Positions 1 through 11,440 of a DNA stretch of 64,000 bases are shown here, in pieces. Each line of letters begins with the position of its first letter. The first letter of the stretch is position 1. The stretch lies in contig JAKSZT010054576.1 of assembly GCA_026826555.1 (NCBI GenBank), positions 13,208,245 to 13,272,244 on the forward strand, in the 5' to 3' direction. The translations under genes and the position numbers were made by a program. The DNA comes from Tolypeutes matacus (lineage: Eukaryota > Chordata > Mammalia > Cingulata > Chlamyphoridae). The notes beneath the pieces are model-generated. The model was not told the origin of the DNA and ran no database searches. It was given only the letters and a program-made list of their open reading frames with translations.

Positions 1-715
1 CAGGCAGTTTGCATAATGAAAGTGATTTTGTTGTAAAGGAAGCAACTTAAGACCTACTGATGCTCTTTTTGGTCTTCAAAGAACCTAAACCAGAACATGC
101 AGGAAACACAAGCCTGTCTTTCAAAACACTGACCTTCTTTCAAATTAATTTTCCCAGAAGTCTGAACAAGGAATCAATAGGAAAAGAAAATGATTTGGAA
201 TCACAGTGGAAGGGCAGACCTTTTCTCTAAGTGTTTTATCGTCTTGCAAAAGTGGCTACGCTTCACTAGAGTTAGCAGCTGTCTGCTGGTGAGGATTTCA
301 AGTTCAACAACTCGGCACTTCTGTCTTTCTAGGGCTTGCTCTACTTTAACACAAATTTTGTTGCCAAGATCATTGCCACCTTTTAGGAGATGATTAGCCA
401 AAATAGTGCTTAAAGCAGGCTTGCAAATAAGTTACCAGCCCAAAGTGGATTCTTATTTTTTTGTACATTGTCTCAACTTCCATTTAAGATAAATCCAGGT
501 TACAAAGTACAATAAATCAGCCTTCTTTATTACTTCCTTAATGTGATGCTCAACTGCAAAGAGGGACTTAAAGATCACTCATTTTATTCATATTGAGCCC
601 CTATTCTATGCTAAATTTCTTAAACCGTTTCAGAGATTCCTAAGATGGCCTCAGATGCTAGAACCTTATGAGTCAGAGCAAGAAACTAGAGCAAGAGAGT
701 GGAAAATTTTACTTT
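1..715. other. intergenic DNA, nothing recognised
   Basis: No repeat family, exon or RNA gene is recognised here. Short open frames on both strands (190-401) overlap each other antisense and have no coding character. Confidence 0.6.
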
Positions 716-1339
716 TAGTATTACTACTATCACCACCATTATTGTTACTACTAATACTGCCGCTGTTATTTCTACTGCTACTGCTACTGCTGCTGCTGTT
801 GCCATTGCTGCTGCTACTCCTGCTATTACTCCTACTATTACTACTGCTGCTATTCCCACTACTACTACTCTCACTACTACTATTACTCTTGCTACTGCTA
901 TTACTAATGTCACTACTGCTGCTATTACTATTGCTATTACTACTGGCACTACTACTACTATTGTTGCTATTACTACTACTGTTACTATTGCTTCTACTAT
1001 TACATTGCTATTCTACTATTACTACTATTGCTAGAATTACTACTATTATTACTACTAGTGCTACTCTTACTGCTCCTATAACTACTACTGTTAATATTAT
1101 TACTTCTATTACTACTGCTGCTTCTATCACTATTGCTACTACAAGTATTACTACCACTATGAGTACTACTACTACCACCACCACTACTACTATTAATATT
1201 TCACTACTCTTACAACTGTTAAAACTACTATTACTACGGCCACTACTATTAATATTGCTACTCTTATTGCCACTACTACTACCACTACTATTATTACTAC
1301 TATGACAACCACTGCGGCTGCTGCTACCACCACCACCGC
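716..1339. repeat. long imperfect trinucleotide microsatellite (TAC/TAT/CTG type)
   Basis: About 620 bp of almost uninterrupted triplets of the ACT/ATT/CTG/CCA kind stay in register. The array is compound: a CTG-rich part lies near 770-815, TTA/CTA mixtures make up most of the rest, and a CCA/CCG-rich tail runs near 1140-1190 and 1315-1340. Because the period is three, several frames are open on both strands and encode poly-Leu/Ile/Thr or poly-Val/Ser; these are by-products of the repeat. The high level of substitution inside the array suggests it is old. Confidence 0.95.
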
Positions 1340-1384
1340 TAGCGACTGCCATTTCTAGATCGGTACCTCCTGTGTGCACGCCAC

Positions 1385-1555
1385 TTTACTTATGTAATAT
1401 TACTTAATACGCGCCAAAAAACCTGCTAATGACTCCATTTTGCAGATGAAGAATCTGGGACTCCAAGAGATTGAGGTAAGTTGTCCAAGGTCGCCGCCAG
1501 CAAGTGGCAAAATTGGAGTTTGAAGGCAGATCACTTTGATTCTATTGCTTAGCCA
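1385..1555 (-). repeat. MIR SINE fragment
   Basis: Contains the diagnostic MIR core in reverse orientation: 'CCATTTTGCAGATGA', then the 'agattgaggtaagttgtcc' segment and 'AAGGTCGCCGCCAGCAAGTG', matching the MIR 'AAGTAACTTGCCCAAGGTCACACAGC' block. It is strongly diverged, as expected for this old tRNA-derived family. It directly follows the triplet array. Confidence 0.75.
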
Positions 1556-2110
1556 GGATGCTCTATTGAAAAATCCACAAAAACCATAGCAGAAGACTCA
1601 TCCGCCTGATGATTGTATTACCCACATAAGAAGGCCTGAACAGTATAAAATCAAACAAGGAAATTTTGTTATAAGGATGCAGTAAAGGACGACTCTTTCC
1701 TTCAAAGCTTCCCAGTTGGATCTTTCTCTTTTCTCATTCTCTCATATGCTCACACATGCTCAGAAATATACATAGGGTATCTTTGATTGAGCACAGAATT
1801 TCACTTAGCTGACCTATTTAATTTTAGAAGGAAAATGAGCCAATGCCCTAGATTTTGGAGAAGACTGACACATCCCCGTTTATCTTTCTGCTCACCATTC
1901 TCATAATAAATCCAATACTCAAGTTGACAATTTTTCTTCTTAATAGGCTTGGATAAAGGAAACCTGGGGGCCTCAATCTGCCATCTCTTTCTCCTTTCCC
2001 ATCCTAGACTCAACATTTACACATAATCCATTTATTGCCAAACAGAAGCCATGAAAGGACAGTCTGTTCATTATTCCATTTGATGAACACACTGATTGAG
2101 TGCCTGATAA
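1556..2110. other. intergenic DNA, nothing recognised
   Basis: No repeat family or exon is recognised. A 71-codon minus frame (1801-2016) lacks any supporting context. Confidence 0.5.
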
Positions 2111-2111
2111 T

Positions 2112-2265
2112 AATAGCTAATACTTATTGAACTCTTGCTGTGGAGCATGTTATTTCATCATCAGCCCCAGGAGAAAGCTTCCATGATCACCACCTTTAGA
2201 GAGGTCATAAAAAGATTTGTCTAAGGTCACTCACCTTTAAGTAGCAGAATTAGGACTTCATTATT
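2112..2265 (-). repeat. MIR SINE fragment
   Basis: Starts with 'aataatagctaatacttat' and continues through 'tcatcatcagcccca' to 'ctaaggtcactcacc', which is the MIR consensus read from its 3' end. Moderately diverged. Confidence 0.75.
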
Positions 2266-2514
2266 TTGTGCAAAATGATAATAATCATTTGGCATGAATA
2301 GCTTTATGTCTGCATGGGAGGGACAACACAGATAAGTAGACTAAGCTCCTCCCTTCAATTTAAGATGCTCAAAACCTGGACCTGGCTAAAGGTGAGGAAA
2401 CAAGCAAACAAGAGCTTGAATAAAGGACAAGGGTGGCCTCAGAGATGGTGGTGGAAGTGAGAAAAAGGGCTGAGTCTGGGCTCAATACGAAACATTAAAA
2501 TATCATCTTGATGT

Positions 2515-2825
2515 TTAACCCTCTGCCTGTTCTTGTTGTTCCCTCCTGGGGATGTCGTTCTCTCTTCCCCGTGTGTCCAAATCCCACCCAGCCCTCAAGG
2601 TTCAGCTCATCTGTCAATTCTTCCTTTTTTGATCCCCTCCAAGAAAAGAAATGTCTGTGTGTCCCCTCTTCTTACTGTAAGTGTTAATGGCACGTGGCAG
2701 CCTATTATGTTCCTGTCCTCTCTTTTACTGTTCGGTGAGCTTCTTGAGACAGGTTTTTATGTGTCAGATTCAGCTATGTATGCCCAGAGCTTAGGGAAAT
2801 GCTGGGAGCTCATAATTAATTTAAA
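2515..2825 (+). repeat. L2 LINE 3'-end fragment
   Basis: Pyrimidine-rich text resembling the last part of L2 ORF2 and its short 3' UTR, including 'cagctcatctgtcaattctt' and the 'gagcttcttgagacaggtt' and 'tatgtatgcccagagctta' motifs. Diverged, with no reading frame left. The 123-codon frame 2533-2904 overlaps it and is judged incidental. Confidence 0.55.
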
Positions 2826-2859
2826 AAAATTAAGGGAATGCCTCTCCTGCGCCAATCCT

Positions 2860-3215
2860 GTACTACATGTGCCACACGACAAGATCCCTGTCCTGAGAAC
2901 TTAGAGTCTAGGGGGGAAACAGACATTAAAGAAATAACCACACAAGTCTAAACTTATTCCTGAGTTCCCCAAACCTTTGAGAGCATGAAATAGGAGAGCT
3001 GATCTCCTGGGAAGGTCAGCGAAGGCCAGGAGGAAGTAATGATGGCTTCAGGGAGAGTGGGCAGTAACCAGGCGAAGGCAGCAAACATTCCAGGCAGAGG
3101 GAAGGGGTGTGCAAATGCTCGGCGGGGAGAAGGGTAGTGCAGCCCATTGGGGGATCATTAGGGCCAGAGCAGAGTGAGTGAGGGCCAAAGGGAGAAAGAT
3201 GGTGTGGGGCTTGAA
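2860..3215 (-). repeat. L2 LINE fragment
   Basis: Reads as reverse L2: 'gatccctgtcctgagaactta' (the 'ATCCCTGCCCTCATGGAGCTTA' block), a degraded middle, then 'cattccaggcagagggaa' and 'gtgcaaatgctcggcggggag'. It lies back to back with the plus-strand L2 piece immediately upstream. Confidence 0.6.
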
Positions 3216-3419
3216 CTTGCGGGTCGTGGTAAAGGGGTTGGCTCTCACCCTGTGATCTCGCGATCGGTGTAACATAAGGAGCTCCCTGGATATCTGCAGG
3301 GTCCTGAATGATGGAGATCCTGGTCTTCCCTATAAGCAAACGGGCCCTCTTCCCCCTTACAGCAGGTGCACTGACAAAAGGGAGATCAATTGTTTTCACA
3401 AGTCGGGGATCTATGATGC

Positions 3420-3882
3420 TGTTACAAGTTGCATTGTGCCCCCACCAAAAGATATGTTGAAGTCCTAACCCCCAGTACCTCAGAATGTGACTTTACTTGG
3501 AAATAGGGTCAATGCAGATGGAATTAGTTAAATTAAGATGAGGTCATATTGGAGTAGGGTTGCACCCTAAACCCAGTGCTCCCTTCTTATGAGAAGGGAA
3601 GAGGAGACCCAGACACACGAGGGAGAACAACATGTAACAACAGAGGCAGAGGTTGAAATGCTACAGCTGCAGGCCTAGGAATGCCAAGGATCACCGGCAA
3701 ACACTAGAAGCTGGGAAGAAGCAAGGCAGGATTCTCCTCCATGGGTTTCAGAGGGAGCACAGCTCTGCCAACTCCTTGATTTTGAACCTCCACCCTCCAG
3801 AACTGTGAGACAATACATTTCTGTTGTTTTAAGTCACCGAGTTTTTAGTAATTTATTATGACAGCTCTAGGACATTAAGACA
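3420..3882 (+). mobile_element. MaLR-type (MLT1-like) solo LTR
   Basis: A 463-bp TG...CA-bounded unit flanked by perfect 5-bp direct repeats GATGC (3415-3419 and 3883-3887), as expected for ERVL/MaLR integration. Internal text follows a widespread mammalian LTR: 'gatatgttgaagtcctaac' near the start, 'ggaatgccaaggatcaccgg' in the middle, and 'ccagaactgtgagacaatac' then 'gttttaagtcacc' near the end. No internal retroviral sequence is attached. The subfamily name is from memory; the boundaries and duplication are seen directly. Confidence 0.8.
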
Positions 3883-3887
3883 GATGC

Positions 3888-5270
3888 TAAGGAAGATGTG
3901 ATAAACTGAGGAAACTTGAAGCTTGGACTTCTCTCTGTAACCTGCCTTGAAAGAAAGGAAGGGAATACAATCTAAAATCAGAATTTCTCTTAATTTCCAT
4001 CAGCAAATGAAAAAGACCTTAACTGGCCCAGGACACCTTCGCTGCTGGGCCTGTTTTTATGAAAACACAGGCTGTGTTGCCTGACTGGCTTCCTGCTCTT
4101 GAACACACATAGACTTCTCTTTGAGCCAAGCCCTGTGGTCAGCTCTCCATAGTTCTCATCTAGTTATTTTATGAAGAACTTTTTGATCTCACTTCCAATC
4201 TAATATCAATTGGCAGCAGTGAGGGCAAGAGAAAGCTGAGAGAGAGAGTGGAATCAAGGACGACTTCCTCCATCAAAGTTGAGTGATTGGGTGGCTGTTA
4301 ATGTTGGGAAGACTGATTAAAACCCTTTAAATGGCTCTTGTTGACAAGATTTGCTACAGAACATTTTAATGCCTAAACAAAATTTTGGTGCAATTTCACT
4401 TGATTAAAGACAAAACTAAAACCTGTGCAATTTCCAGTGTCTGTTAAGATGGTTAACACAGTTAACGCTTTGAAGACAGTTAAGACTTTTAAAAATCTTT
4501 GAAGAATTTGGAGTCTGGGCTGTGCTGGAGAGAAGCAGACCAGGGGATGTGGTGTCATGTTCACAGACGTGCTTCCCCATCGTGGCCCCTGCGTGTGTTT
4601 TGTGTCCTTTGTCTCCCACAGGCTTCATCTCTGTCTAGAGAGCTTGAAGGAGATCACCAAGAAAACCCACATGCTATTGGCAAGTAGTGTTCTATTTCTG
4701 GATGTTCTCTGGACTTCCCTCTGGTCCAGGCTTTTTCCCACATTTTGTCATTCTCCTGCTCAAATCCCTTCCATATCTCCTGTCCAAAAGCTACACAACC
4801 AATTTTGAAGACAAAGCTGAGTTTATTGCCTGCTGTGGCAAGGCAAACGCCACTCTGCAAAGCTTTTGGGCAGTGTCTTACCGGGCAAAGCGGAAGGTCA
4901 GGATTTAATGGGAATTGAAAGTTTGGTTTCAATGGGTTTTTAAAAGCAGGGGCTTGATTCCAAATGGCTAAGTATCGTGACACAATAGACCAGAGTTGGT
5001 GGAAACAACAAGGCATTGATTTTGAGACAAGGTATCCAAATATTATTGGGTCTAAACTGTTTGTTGATGTTTTCCATTGGAGAGTTGTTTTTTTTTGTTT
5101 TGGAGTCCTTACAATGAACAAGCAAACCATTTGCCTGGGTGGACACTTCTGGAAAAATAAAGTGTCACTTTATTTTGTGTCACTAATGAATTCATAGGAA
5201 TAGCACAAAATCATGTTAATGTAGACAGTAAGGTGTGGTTTTGGTTCTCGGTGTCCAGGCTCAGGGTGCG
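3888..5270. other. intergenic DNA, mostly unassigned
   Basis: No gene is recognised. Overlapping short frames between 4370 and 5200 lie on both strands and share no family features. The 158-codon minus frame 4654-5130 is the longest, but has antisense competitors, low complexity in places and no recognisable domain. Confidence 0.5.
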
Positions 5271-5274
5271 GGTA

Positions 5275-5735
5275 GGTGGTTTCCATTCTCACTCCCCATG
5301 GATAAGTTTCCCTCTGCTTGCCTTTCCATCTAGAGTGCCTCTCACTCCCAGCTTGCACTCTGCAATCCAGCTCCATTGGCCTGCTTTTAGTTCCTTGCTC
5401 CTTCCCACCCTAGGGCCTTTGCACATGCTCTCTCCTCTGTCTTTTTACCCTTCTACTATTTTCCTAGCTAACTCCTTTGTATAGGGCTCAGATGTTACCT
5501 CCTCAGGGAAGCCCTTCTGATTCCCAGTCTAAGTCGATTCGCTTGTTACCAAATCTGTTGCCACTCATATAATTTCTTCATTGCATTTAATGCAGTAGTA
5601 ATTAAATAGTAGTTTTGGAATTAGTTATTTTATGCCTGCCTCTGTATTGCTCATTACTGAATTTCTGGGGCTTAGAAGAGTGATTTGCAGCTAATGGATA
5701 TCTAGTACATATTTGTGGAATAAATGACTGTGATT
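5275..5735 (+). repeat. L2 LINE 3' end
   Basis: Good L2 landmarks appear in order: 'gggcctttgcacatgctctc', 'cagatgttacctcctcaggg', 'aagcccttctgattccca', a degraded middle, and the terminal 'tagtacatatttgtggaata'. This covers the end of L2 ORF2 and the 3' UTR, with frameshifts throughout. Confidence 0.85.
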
Positions 5736-6084
5736 ACGGAATGTGCCTCCTCCAGTTTAAGGGAAAAGTTTTGGTTCCATTAAGATCGGGTATGTACTTT
5801 TGTTCTGGAAGTTTTCTGGTTACCCACTCCCACCTTTGGCTGGTTTGAGTTCTCCTCTTCTAGACAGCCCCTCTGCTTCCTTCTAACACAGCATTTGATT
5901 CTCTGCATTGCAACTAGCCCATAGTCGATGCTAAGCTTCAGGGTAGCCAGAACCCACTCTGGGGGGTTTAGCACAGCACCTGGCACGGAGCAGGTGTCCT
6001 ATAGAAGTTTGTAAGACGAATGACTAAAAGAAAGAATTTAGTAATAAAACAAGATGCAACAATCACCTCTAGTCAAATATTCTC

Positions 6085-6800
6085 ATGCAGGAATGAATTC
6101 ATTCATTCATTTAGTAAATATTTCTTGCACACATGTTAAATACCAGGAACTATTCTAAGGGCTGGGGAGAAAGTAGTGCTCAATGTAGATTAAAATCCCT
6201 GCTTTCATGGGGATTACATTCTCCTGAGGTAGACAGACTCTAAGAAAGATAAATAAACCAACATACAGAACGGGCTAGGACTGGAGAGATGCAAATAAGG
6301 CACTGGCCTGTGTGCAAAATGTAAGGGGGTGCCAAGAATTCAGTAGTCGAGTGAAATAATATTTTAATGCAATGTTTTTTTAAAAATAAAAATGAATGCA
6401 AAAAAAATCATCATAAACAAATTTTAAACATTTTCAATAAAGACAAGATGTTTGCCATAGCCTGTTAGAGAAGTGCTAAGGAAAAAAAAAACAAAATCAA
6501 CTGGGGATGTAGAGAAGAAAAATTGGGTGGAGGGGTGCTCAAATTTTTGATAGAATGGTCAGAGAAGACCTCACCAAGAAGGTGCACTTTGGTGAAGACT
6601 TGAAGGAAGTGGGGAGAAATCCATGCAAATATCTGGGGAAGAGCTATCTAGGCAGAGAGAATAGTTAGTGCAAAGGCCCTGAGGCAGAGGCACATCTGGA
6701 GAGAAACTAGTTTGAGTGTAGGGGAGTAAGTATAGGGAAGGAGCTGAAAGGGGAAGGGTGCGGGAGATAGAGTTAGAGAAGCAATAGGGGCCAAGCTGGA
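6085..6800 (-). repeat. L2 LINE 3' end
   Basis: Begins with the reverse of the L2 terminus ('attcattcattcatttagta'), then 'ccctgctttcatggggatta', and later 'tcagagaagacctcaccaag', 'caaatatctggggaagagct' and 'gtgcaaaggccctgaggcag'. It covers roughly the last 700 bp of the element, interrupted by an A-rich stretch at 6365-6500. Confidence 0.85.
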
Positions 6801-6834
6801 GGACATGGGCTGAGCCCAGTGTGACCAGTTCATC

Positions 6835-7980
6835 TGAATTTTTCTTAGAGGAGTCGGAAATCAGGATTTTACAGTGATGTTCCCAATTTATTAAGGTGGT
6901 CTACTACTTTGAAACCCTGGGCTAAATAGAACATTCCTGTGAACAGAATCTGTTGACAAGGGTAGCAATTTCTAGAAAGGAGCAGGTGGGCAAGAAGCTC
7001 AGGCTGACCTCTTCCCTCCACACCTCCCCAAATGCCCACCCAGTTCCTTTAGGCCTCAGCAGAAATGATTTTCCACACGAGCCTAACACTCCTCTTCATT
7101 AAGGAACCCGCCCCCCACCCCCAGCCCCTCATTTCCATGTCTGGCACTATCCTAAGGTATGAAAGGTGCCTCTGTCCACAAGAGGCAGATGGCAGTCAGC
7201 CAATTACAAGCAATTACAAGCCTATTAGGCTGCAATGCGGGGTCTCCCTTATTTCATCTCTGGGTGCCACACGCTTCCTTGATAGGTTTGTGCTTTATCC
7301 TTTAGACCAAGGACTGCCCAGCCTGGTTCTCTTATTCCCATCAGTGGAGAACAATCTCCTTTCCTAAACCTGAATATTTCCATGGATATGTTCTAAGCAG
7401 CAGCATCCACCTTCTTGGTACTGTATTCAAAGCTGATTTTATGAATCACATTTCAATAGGCTTTTCTTCATTAAAATGGGTTAAGAGAAAGACAATAGCC
7501 TCAAGAACTGGGTAAGTCATTTTGGGTCTACCACTGTTGTTAGACGAGAGGATGTCTAGAGCAAATGTTTCTGGCCAGAGGGACTAGAAGAGAAGTTCTA
7601 AACTCAGAAATGCCTGTAGGACTTTAGGCAGGTGACATGAAGGTGTGAAGCCCGCCCATTAAAATGGGAGCCCTGGGAACCCTGGCACAGGGAAGACTGT
7701 CCCCCCAGGGTAAACAGGACGGCTGCTAAGAGGTCCAGTTAACCGGGCCCAGCGTGGCACGATCTTTTGATATTTCCATAGAACTAGAAATCTGTCCTTT
7801 TATATAACCTTACCAGTTTGAATACACTGTGCTGGGCTTCTCCCAAAACTATTCGTGTTGCCTAGCTGTAGCTAGAGGATTATAAGGTGGTGTTCTCTGT
7901 TTAGATTCTTGGGAGCTGGCAGGTTTCTGCATATGAGCATAAGTCCATCCAGAAAGTTTAAAATGAGCCGGGTTGAGAAG
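6835..7980. other. intergenic DNA, nothing recognised
   Basis: No repeat or gene is identified. A 100-codon plus frame (7065-7367) has no recognisable domain. Confidence 0.5.
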
Positions 7981-7987
7981 GAAGGGG

Positions 7988-8494
7988 TGATGGTTTGAAG
8001 CTGGGTGGACCCCAGAAAATCCTGTTCTTAAAGCTAATCCATTCCTGTGCATGTAAACCTATTGTAAATGGGGCCTTTGGATTAGATTCAGTTAAGGAAA
8101 CTTCCTTTTGATTAGACACTTCAGTAGGGCATCACCCAGGGTGGGTCTTAATCCTCTGACAGGAGTCCTTTATAAACTGAGGAATAATAAGCTTCAGACA
8201 CCGAAAGGAGGCCTCAGAGACAGAGAGGAACCCACTAAGCAGAGGGAACACCACGAGAGCAAGAAGCTGGCAGCACTGCAGCCTGGAGAAGGCAGGGACT
8301 GGCAAAGCTGCCATTGTGCCCTGCCACGTATCTGGAGTCCAGGATTGCTGGCGGCTCGTCTTCGGGGAAAGAGCTTCACCTGATGCCTTGATTTCACAGC
8401 CTCAGGCCTGTTAGCTTTTAACCTAATAAATTCCCATTGTAAAAGCCAACCTATTTCTGGTATTGCTCCCAGCAGCTTTTAGCAAACTAAAGCA
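7988..8494 (+). mobile_element. LTR-like element, xenarthran-type (TG...CA)
   Basis: A unit of about 507 bp starting TGATGGTTTGAAG and ending CAAACTAAAGCA. It contains a TATAAA at 8171-8176 and an AATAAA at 8425-8430, an arrangement typical of an LTR. It is flanked by a direct repeat GAAGGGG(T) at 7981-7988 and 8495-8502. Seven to eight bases is longer than the usual 4-6 bp for retroviral LTRs, so a hAT-like DNA element is an alternative. A related, SINE-interrupted copy lies at 14496-15084. Confidence 0.65.
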
Positions 8495-8574
8495 GAAGGG
8501 GTGGCGAATTCAAGTCCTGTCCAATTCCAGAAAAAGTGTTTTTCCCACCTGCTCCTGAGAGCCTCATCAGCATC

Positions 8575-8762
8575 CTAAGGGTCCTGTCACTATCTGATTT
8601 GTTCCTCCCAGCACCCTGGGAAATGGTGCCTCCATTTTGCAGATGAGAAACTCAAGTCTCAGCAAAGTCACTGCTTGTGATCACTTGTCTGATAACGGCA
8701 TGACAGTGTCTGCACTGGGTCCCTGTGGCCCCACATCCTGACCTTTAATCCATTGCCCTCTG
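8575..8762 (-). repeat. MIR SINE fragment
   Basis: The core 'ccattttgcagatgagaaac' followed by 'aagtcactgcttgtgatcac' matches reverse-oriented MIR. Confidence 0.75.
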
Positions 8763-10010
8763 TTGATCAAGGTTATGGTTTGCAGAATTTTTTTCTTTGT
8801 AACGTGATGACCCTAGAGATGGTGGAGTGTTTCTGAACTTTAAAAAAGCATTTTGCAGTGGTTGACCATATTCATGTAGATGGAGTAGAACAAAGTTGCT
8901 GATTCGATGAATACATCGATTGTATTTGCTTTTGTTTGTACTAGGCTCATCTTGTCACCCACTTTAGCCATCTGGGTTTATTATACAAAGTCTTCTGCCA
9001 TCATAGGGCAGATTATAACAGAATTCAGCACTAGCTTTGCTCCCAAATTACGAGTAGAACAATTCAAAAATGGGAGAGATATAGATCAAAAGGATTTGGG
9101 CAAAGAGAAAATACTCATATTGCTGGGATCCCTGCCACCTTTCCATCAGTTAAACTATGATTTATTGTCTACAGTGCAGCACTACCAGTGATAAGGGGCT
9201 CTTTCTTTCATCTTTCTGTTTAATTTTCTTCCTAATGACTTTAAAGGAAGAAGTTTTTGGCATTGAAAATTACTTTGGATTGTAACAAAAGAAGGTTTAA
9301 GACCCTTTCTCTAGCTTTTTTTAATAGTCATTCGGGGACATGGTGTAATTGAATTAAGATACTTCCATGGGGTGAGTTATAGGATAATAATTCAGACCTT
9401 TCTGTTTAATAGGAGCTGGCCTGTGGCCTTGGGCTCACTGGATCTGAAGGAGAGAGTTACTGCTCCATAACTCACCAGCTCCCATTTAAAGAGGCCCTGG
9501 TTAAAGAGAACTGCAACAACCAAGTCAGGCAAAGCCAAGCCAAGATCTAAGAGGAGCTGGTGAAGGGAATGAATTTGGAAACTTCTCTTCTTTGCTCCAC
9601 ACTTCAAGGAAGTCAGATATCAGAGAGTAATGTCTGACCCTCAGTGAAAACTAATGGACTCTCGGCCCAGCAGAGCTCTGGGTGTATTGCACCAAAGCCC
9701 TAATGCATGCACAGAGGTCCTGAGTGTTTCATCTTTTCAGATCTGATAAAATAACTGGGCTTTAAATCCAGCCAGGGCACTGGCGAGGAGTTCAGTTTGT
9801 ACCTGGCATCCCAGAGGCAGAATGGAACGGGATATCCAAGGACACCTCCCCATCGCCATCCCTCTTCCTGTCACCTCCCTAGTGTTTTTCTCACTGATGT
9901 CTGAAATTTCACTATTACCAATTCATTTATTTGACTTAAGCATCAACATCCTTCTATTTCCTCTAGGGAAAAAAAGAATCAACCCAGGACATAAGTTCAA
10001 AGTTCTGGCA
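8763..10010. other. intergenic DNA, nothing recognised
   Basis: No repeat or gene is identified with confidence. A 94-codon plus frame (8907-9191) contains a short hydrophobic stretch near its start but no domain, and there is no splice or promoter context to support it. Confidence 0.5.
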
Positions 10011-10011
10011 T

Positions 10012-10250
10012 TAAACTTATAGTCAGATAGATTTGAGTTCAGAGCTAAACTCCACAACCTACAATCTGTGCAATCTTGGGAGAATTGCTTACCCTCTCTA
10101 TGTTTCAAGTTTCTTATCCATAAAATATAGATTATCATAATACCAACTTTTTAGGGCAATCACGGGCATTAAGTAAACGAACAGATGTCAAACTTAACAT
10201 GTATGACACTGAGTAAGACTTCCAATAAAGAATAAACATTATTATTGAAA
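10012..10250 (+). repeat. MIR SINE
   Basis: Plus-orientation MIR text: 'tagatttgagttcagagcta', 'tctgtgcaatcttgggagaa', 'tttcttatccataaaatata' and a terminal 'aataaacattatta'. This covers most of the core and the 3' end. Confidence 0.7.
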
Positions 10251-10589
10251 AATATCCTTCAGAGAGTGATACCCATGCCAAGAATTGCATAGTTGACTAT
10301 GTTCTTTTAGAAACTAGAGTGTGTATCTCACCTTATGTATGGGCAAAGGATGGCTAATTCAATATGGTTCATGCTTACCTTTTTCTCATATGGCACTAAT
10401 GCATAGTTTGCCAGCTCTGCGGTAAACCTGATTTTTGGGAATTCCTAGAAACCCAGAAAGAGTCAACTCAACTCCAAAGGTTCTCACCCAGATTGGGATG
10501 ACAGTAAGCATCCCAAATAAGACTGGTCTCATTTTCACTCCCTACTAGGCCTCTTGCCCTTCTTAGGCCAATCTTATTCCCCAACTTTT

Positions 10590-11055
10590 ACCTAAGGATG
10601 AAAAGAAAATGCTTATAATTCATTACAGTTCATTAAAATGAAAATAAAATTTATTTTGCATCAAAATGAAAAAATATGAGTCATTTATTATTAGCATATA
10701 AATGGCATTTTAAAATGTCACTGTGCCTCAAAATCACTTACATTTTCAATGATCACAACACACAAAATTAATTTTTGATAGCCTTTTGTGATTTGGCTGA
10801 AAATTCTTATTTCTTTTTGTGCTTTAAACAGCAAACTGTATCCACTGCTATTCATAGCAAATTTTAGATAATGAAGCAATTAAAAATACATGGATTTAAG
10901 ATCTTATCTCATTTTTCCTTTGGCCTATTTCTGCTTCATTATTCATGAAGGGATATGTTTAATTCAGAGTTAGTAATTGCAGATATATCTAGTATAAATT
11001 GTGCCTCATATTCTTTACCCATTTCAATTTATTTCAGCAAATAGATCTCCATTTG
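10590..11055. other. AT-rich unique DNA, candidate conserved non-coding element
   Basis: About 465 bp of AT-rich sequence without recognisable repeat content. It contains many homeodomain- and POU-like words (ATTATTAGCATATAAAT, 'attaatttttgatagc', 'gcttcattattcatgaagg'). It resembles the conserved enhancers of gene deserts, but this is an impression from composition only. Confidence 0.25.
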
Positions 11056-11124
11056 AAAAAAGTAGTTGAGAAAGGAGAGAGTATGACAAAAATGCAGAAA
11101 TAGCCAAACAAAATCTCACAGGTG

Positions 11125-11385
11125 TTAATAACTACATTTACAGAGGGTTTACCCACGCCAGGCACCGCTGAGCAGTTATAACTGGCATTTCATTGAATCC
11201 TAAAAGTAACACTATGAGGGAGGCACAGGTGGTACTCCCATTTCTTAGACATGGAGACTGAGGCTCAGAGAGATCACTCAACTAGCCCAGAGTCACACAG
11301 TTGGGAAGGACAGAGAACCGGCATTGGACCGTGGCTTGTCTGCCTCCAGGTCCGAGCGTCCACTCATCCAGCATGCTATTGCTGG
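11125..11385 (-). repeat. MIR SINE
   Basis: Nearly complete reverse MIR: 'acgccaggcaccgctgagca', 'tcattgaatcctaaaagtaa', 'actatgagggaggcacaggt', 'gagactgaggctcagagaga' and 'agagtcacacagttgggaag'. Confidence 0.9.
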
Positions 11386-11440
11386 GTTCTAGCGCTTTGC
11401 GTGTCTGACCCTTGAAGAGATTTGTCAAAGGCTGTTAACA

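Noticed and set aside
655..1305. 216-codon plus-strand ORF, and a 123-codon minus ORF over the same region
   Set aside because: Both are produced by the trinucleotide array (poly-Leu, poly-Val/Ser) and have no domain.
4654..5130. 158-codon minus-strand ORF
   Set aside because: No recognisable domain, several overlapping frames on both strands, and no promoter or splice context.
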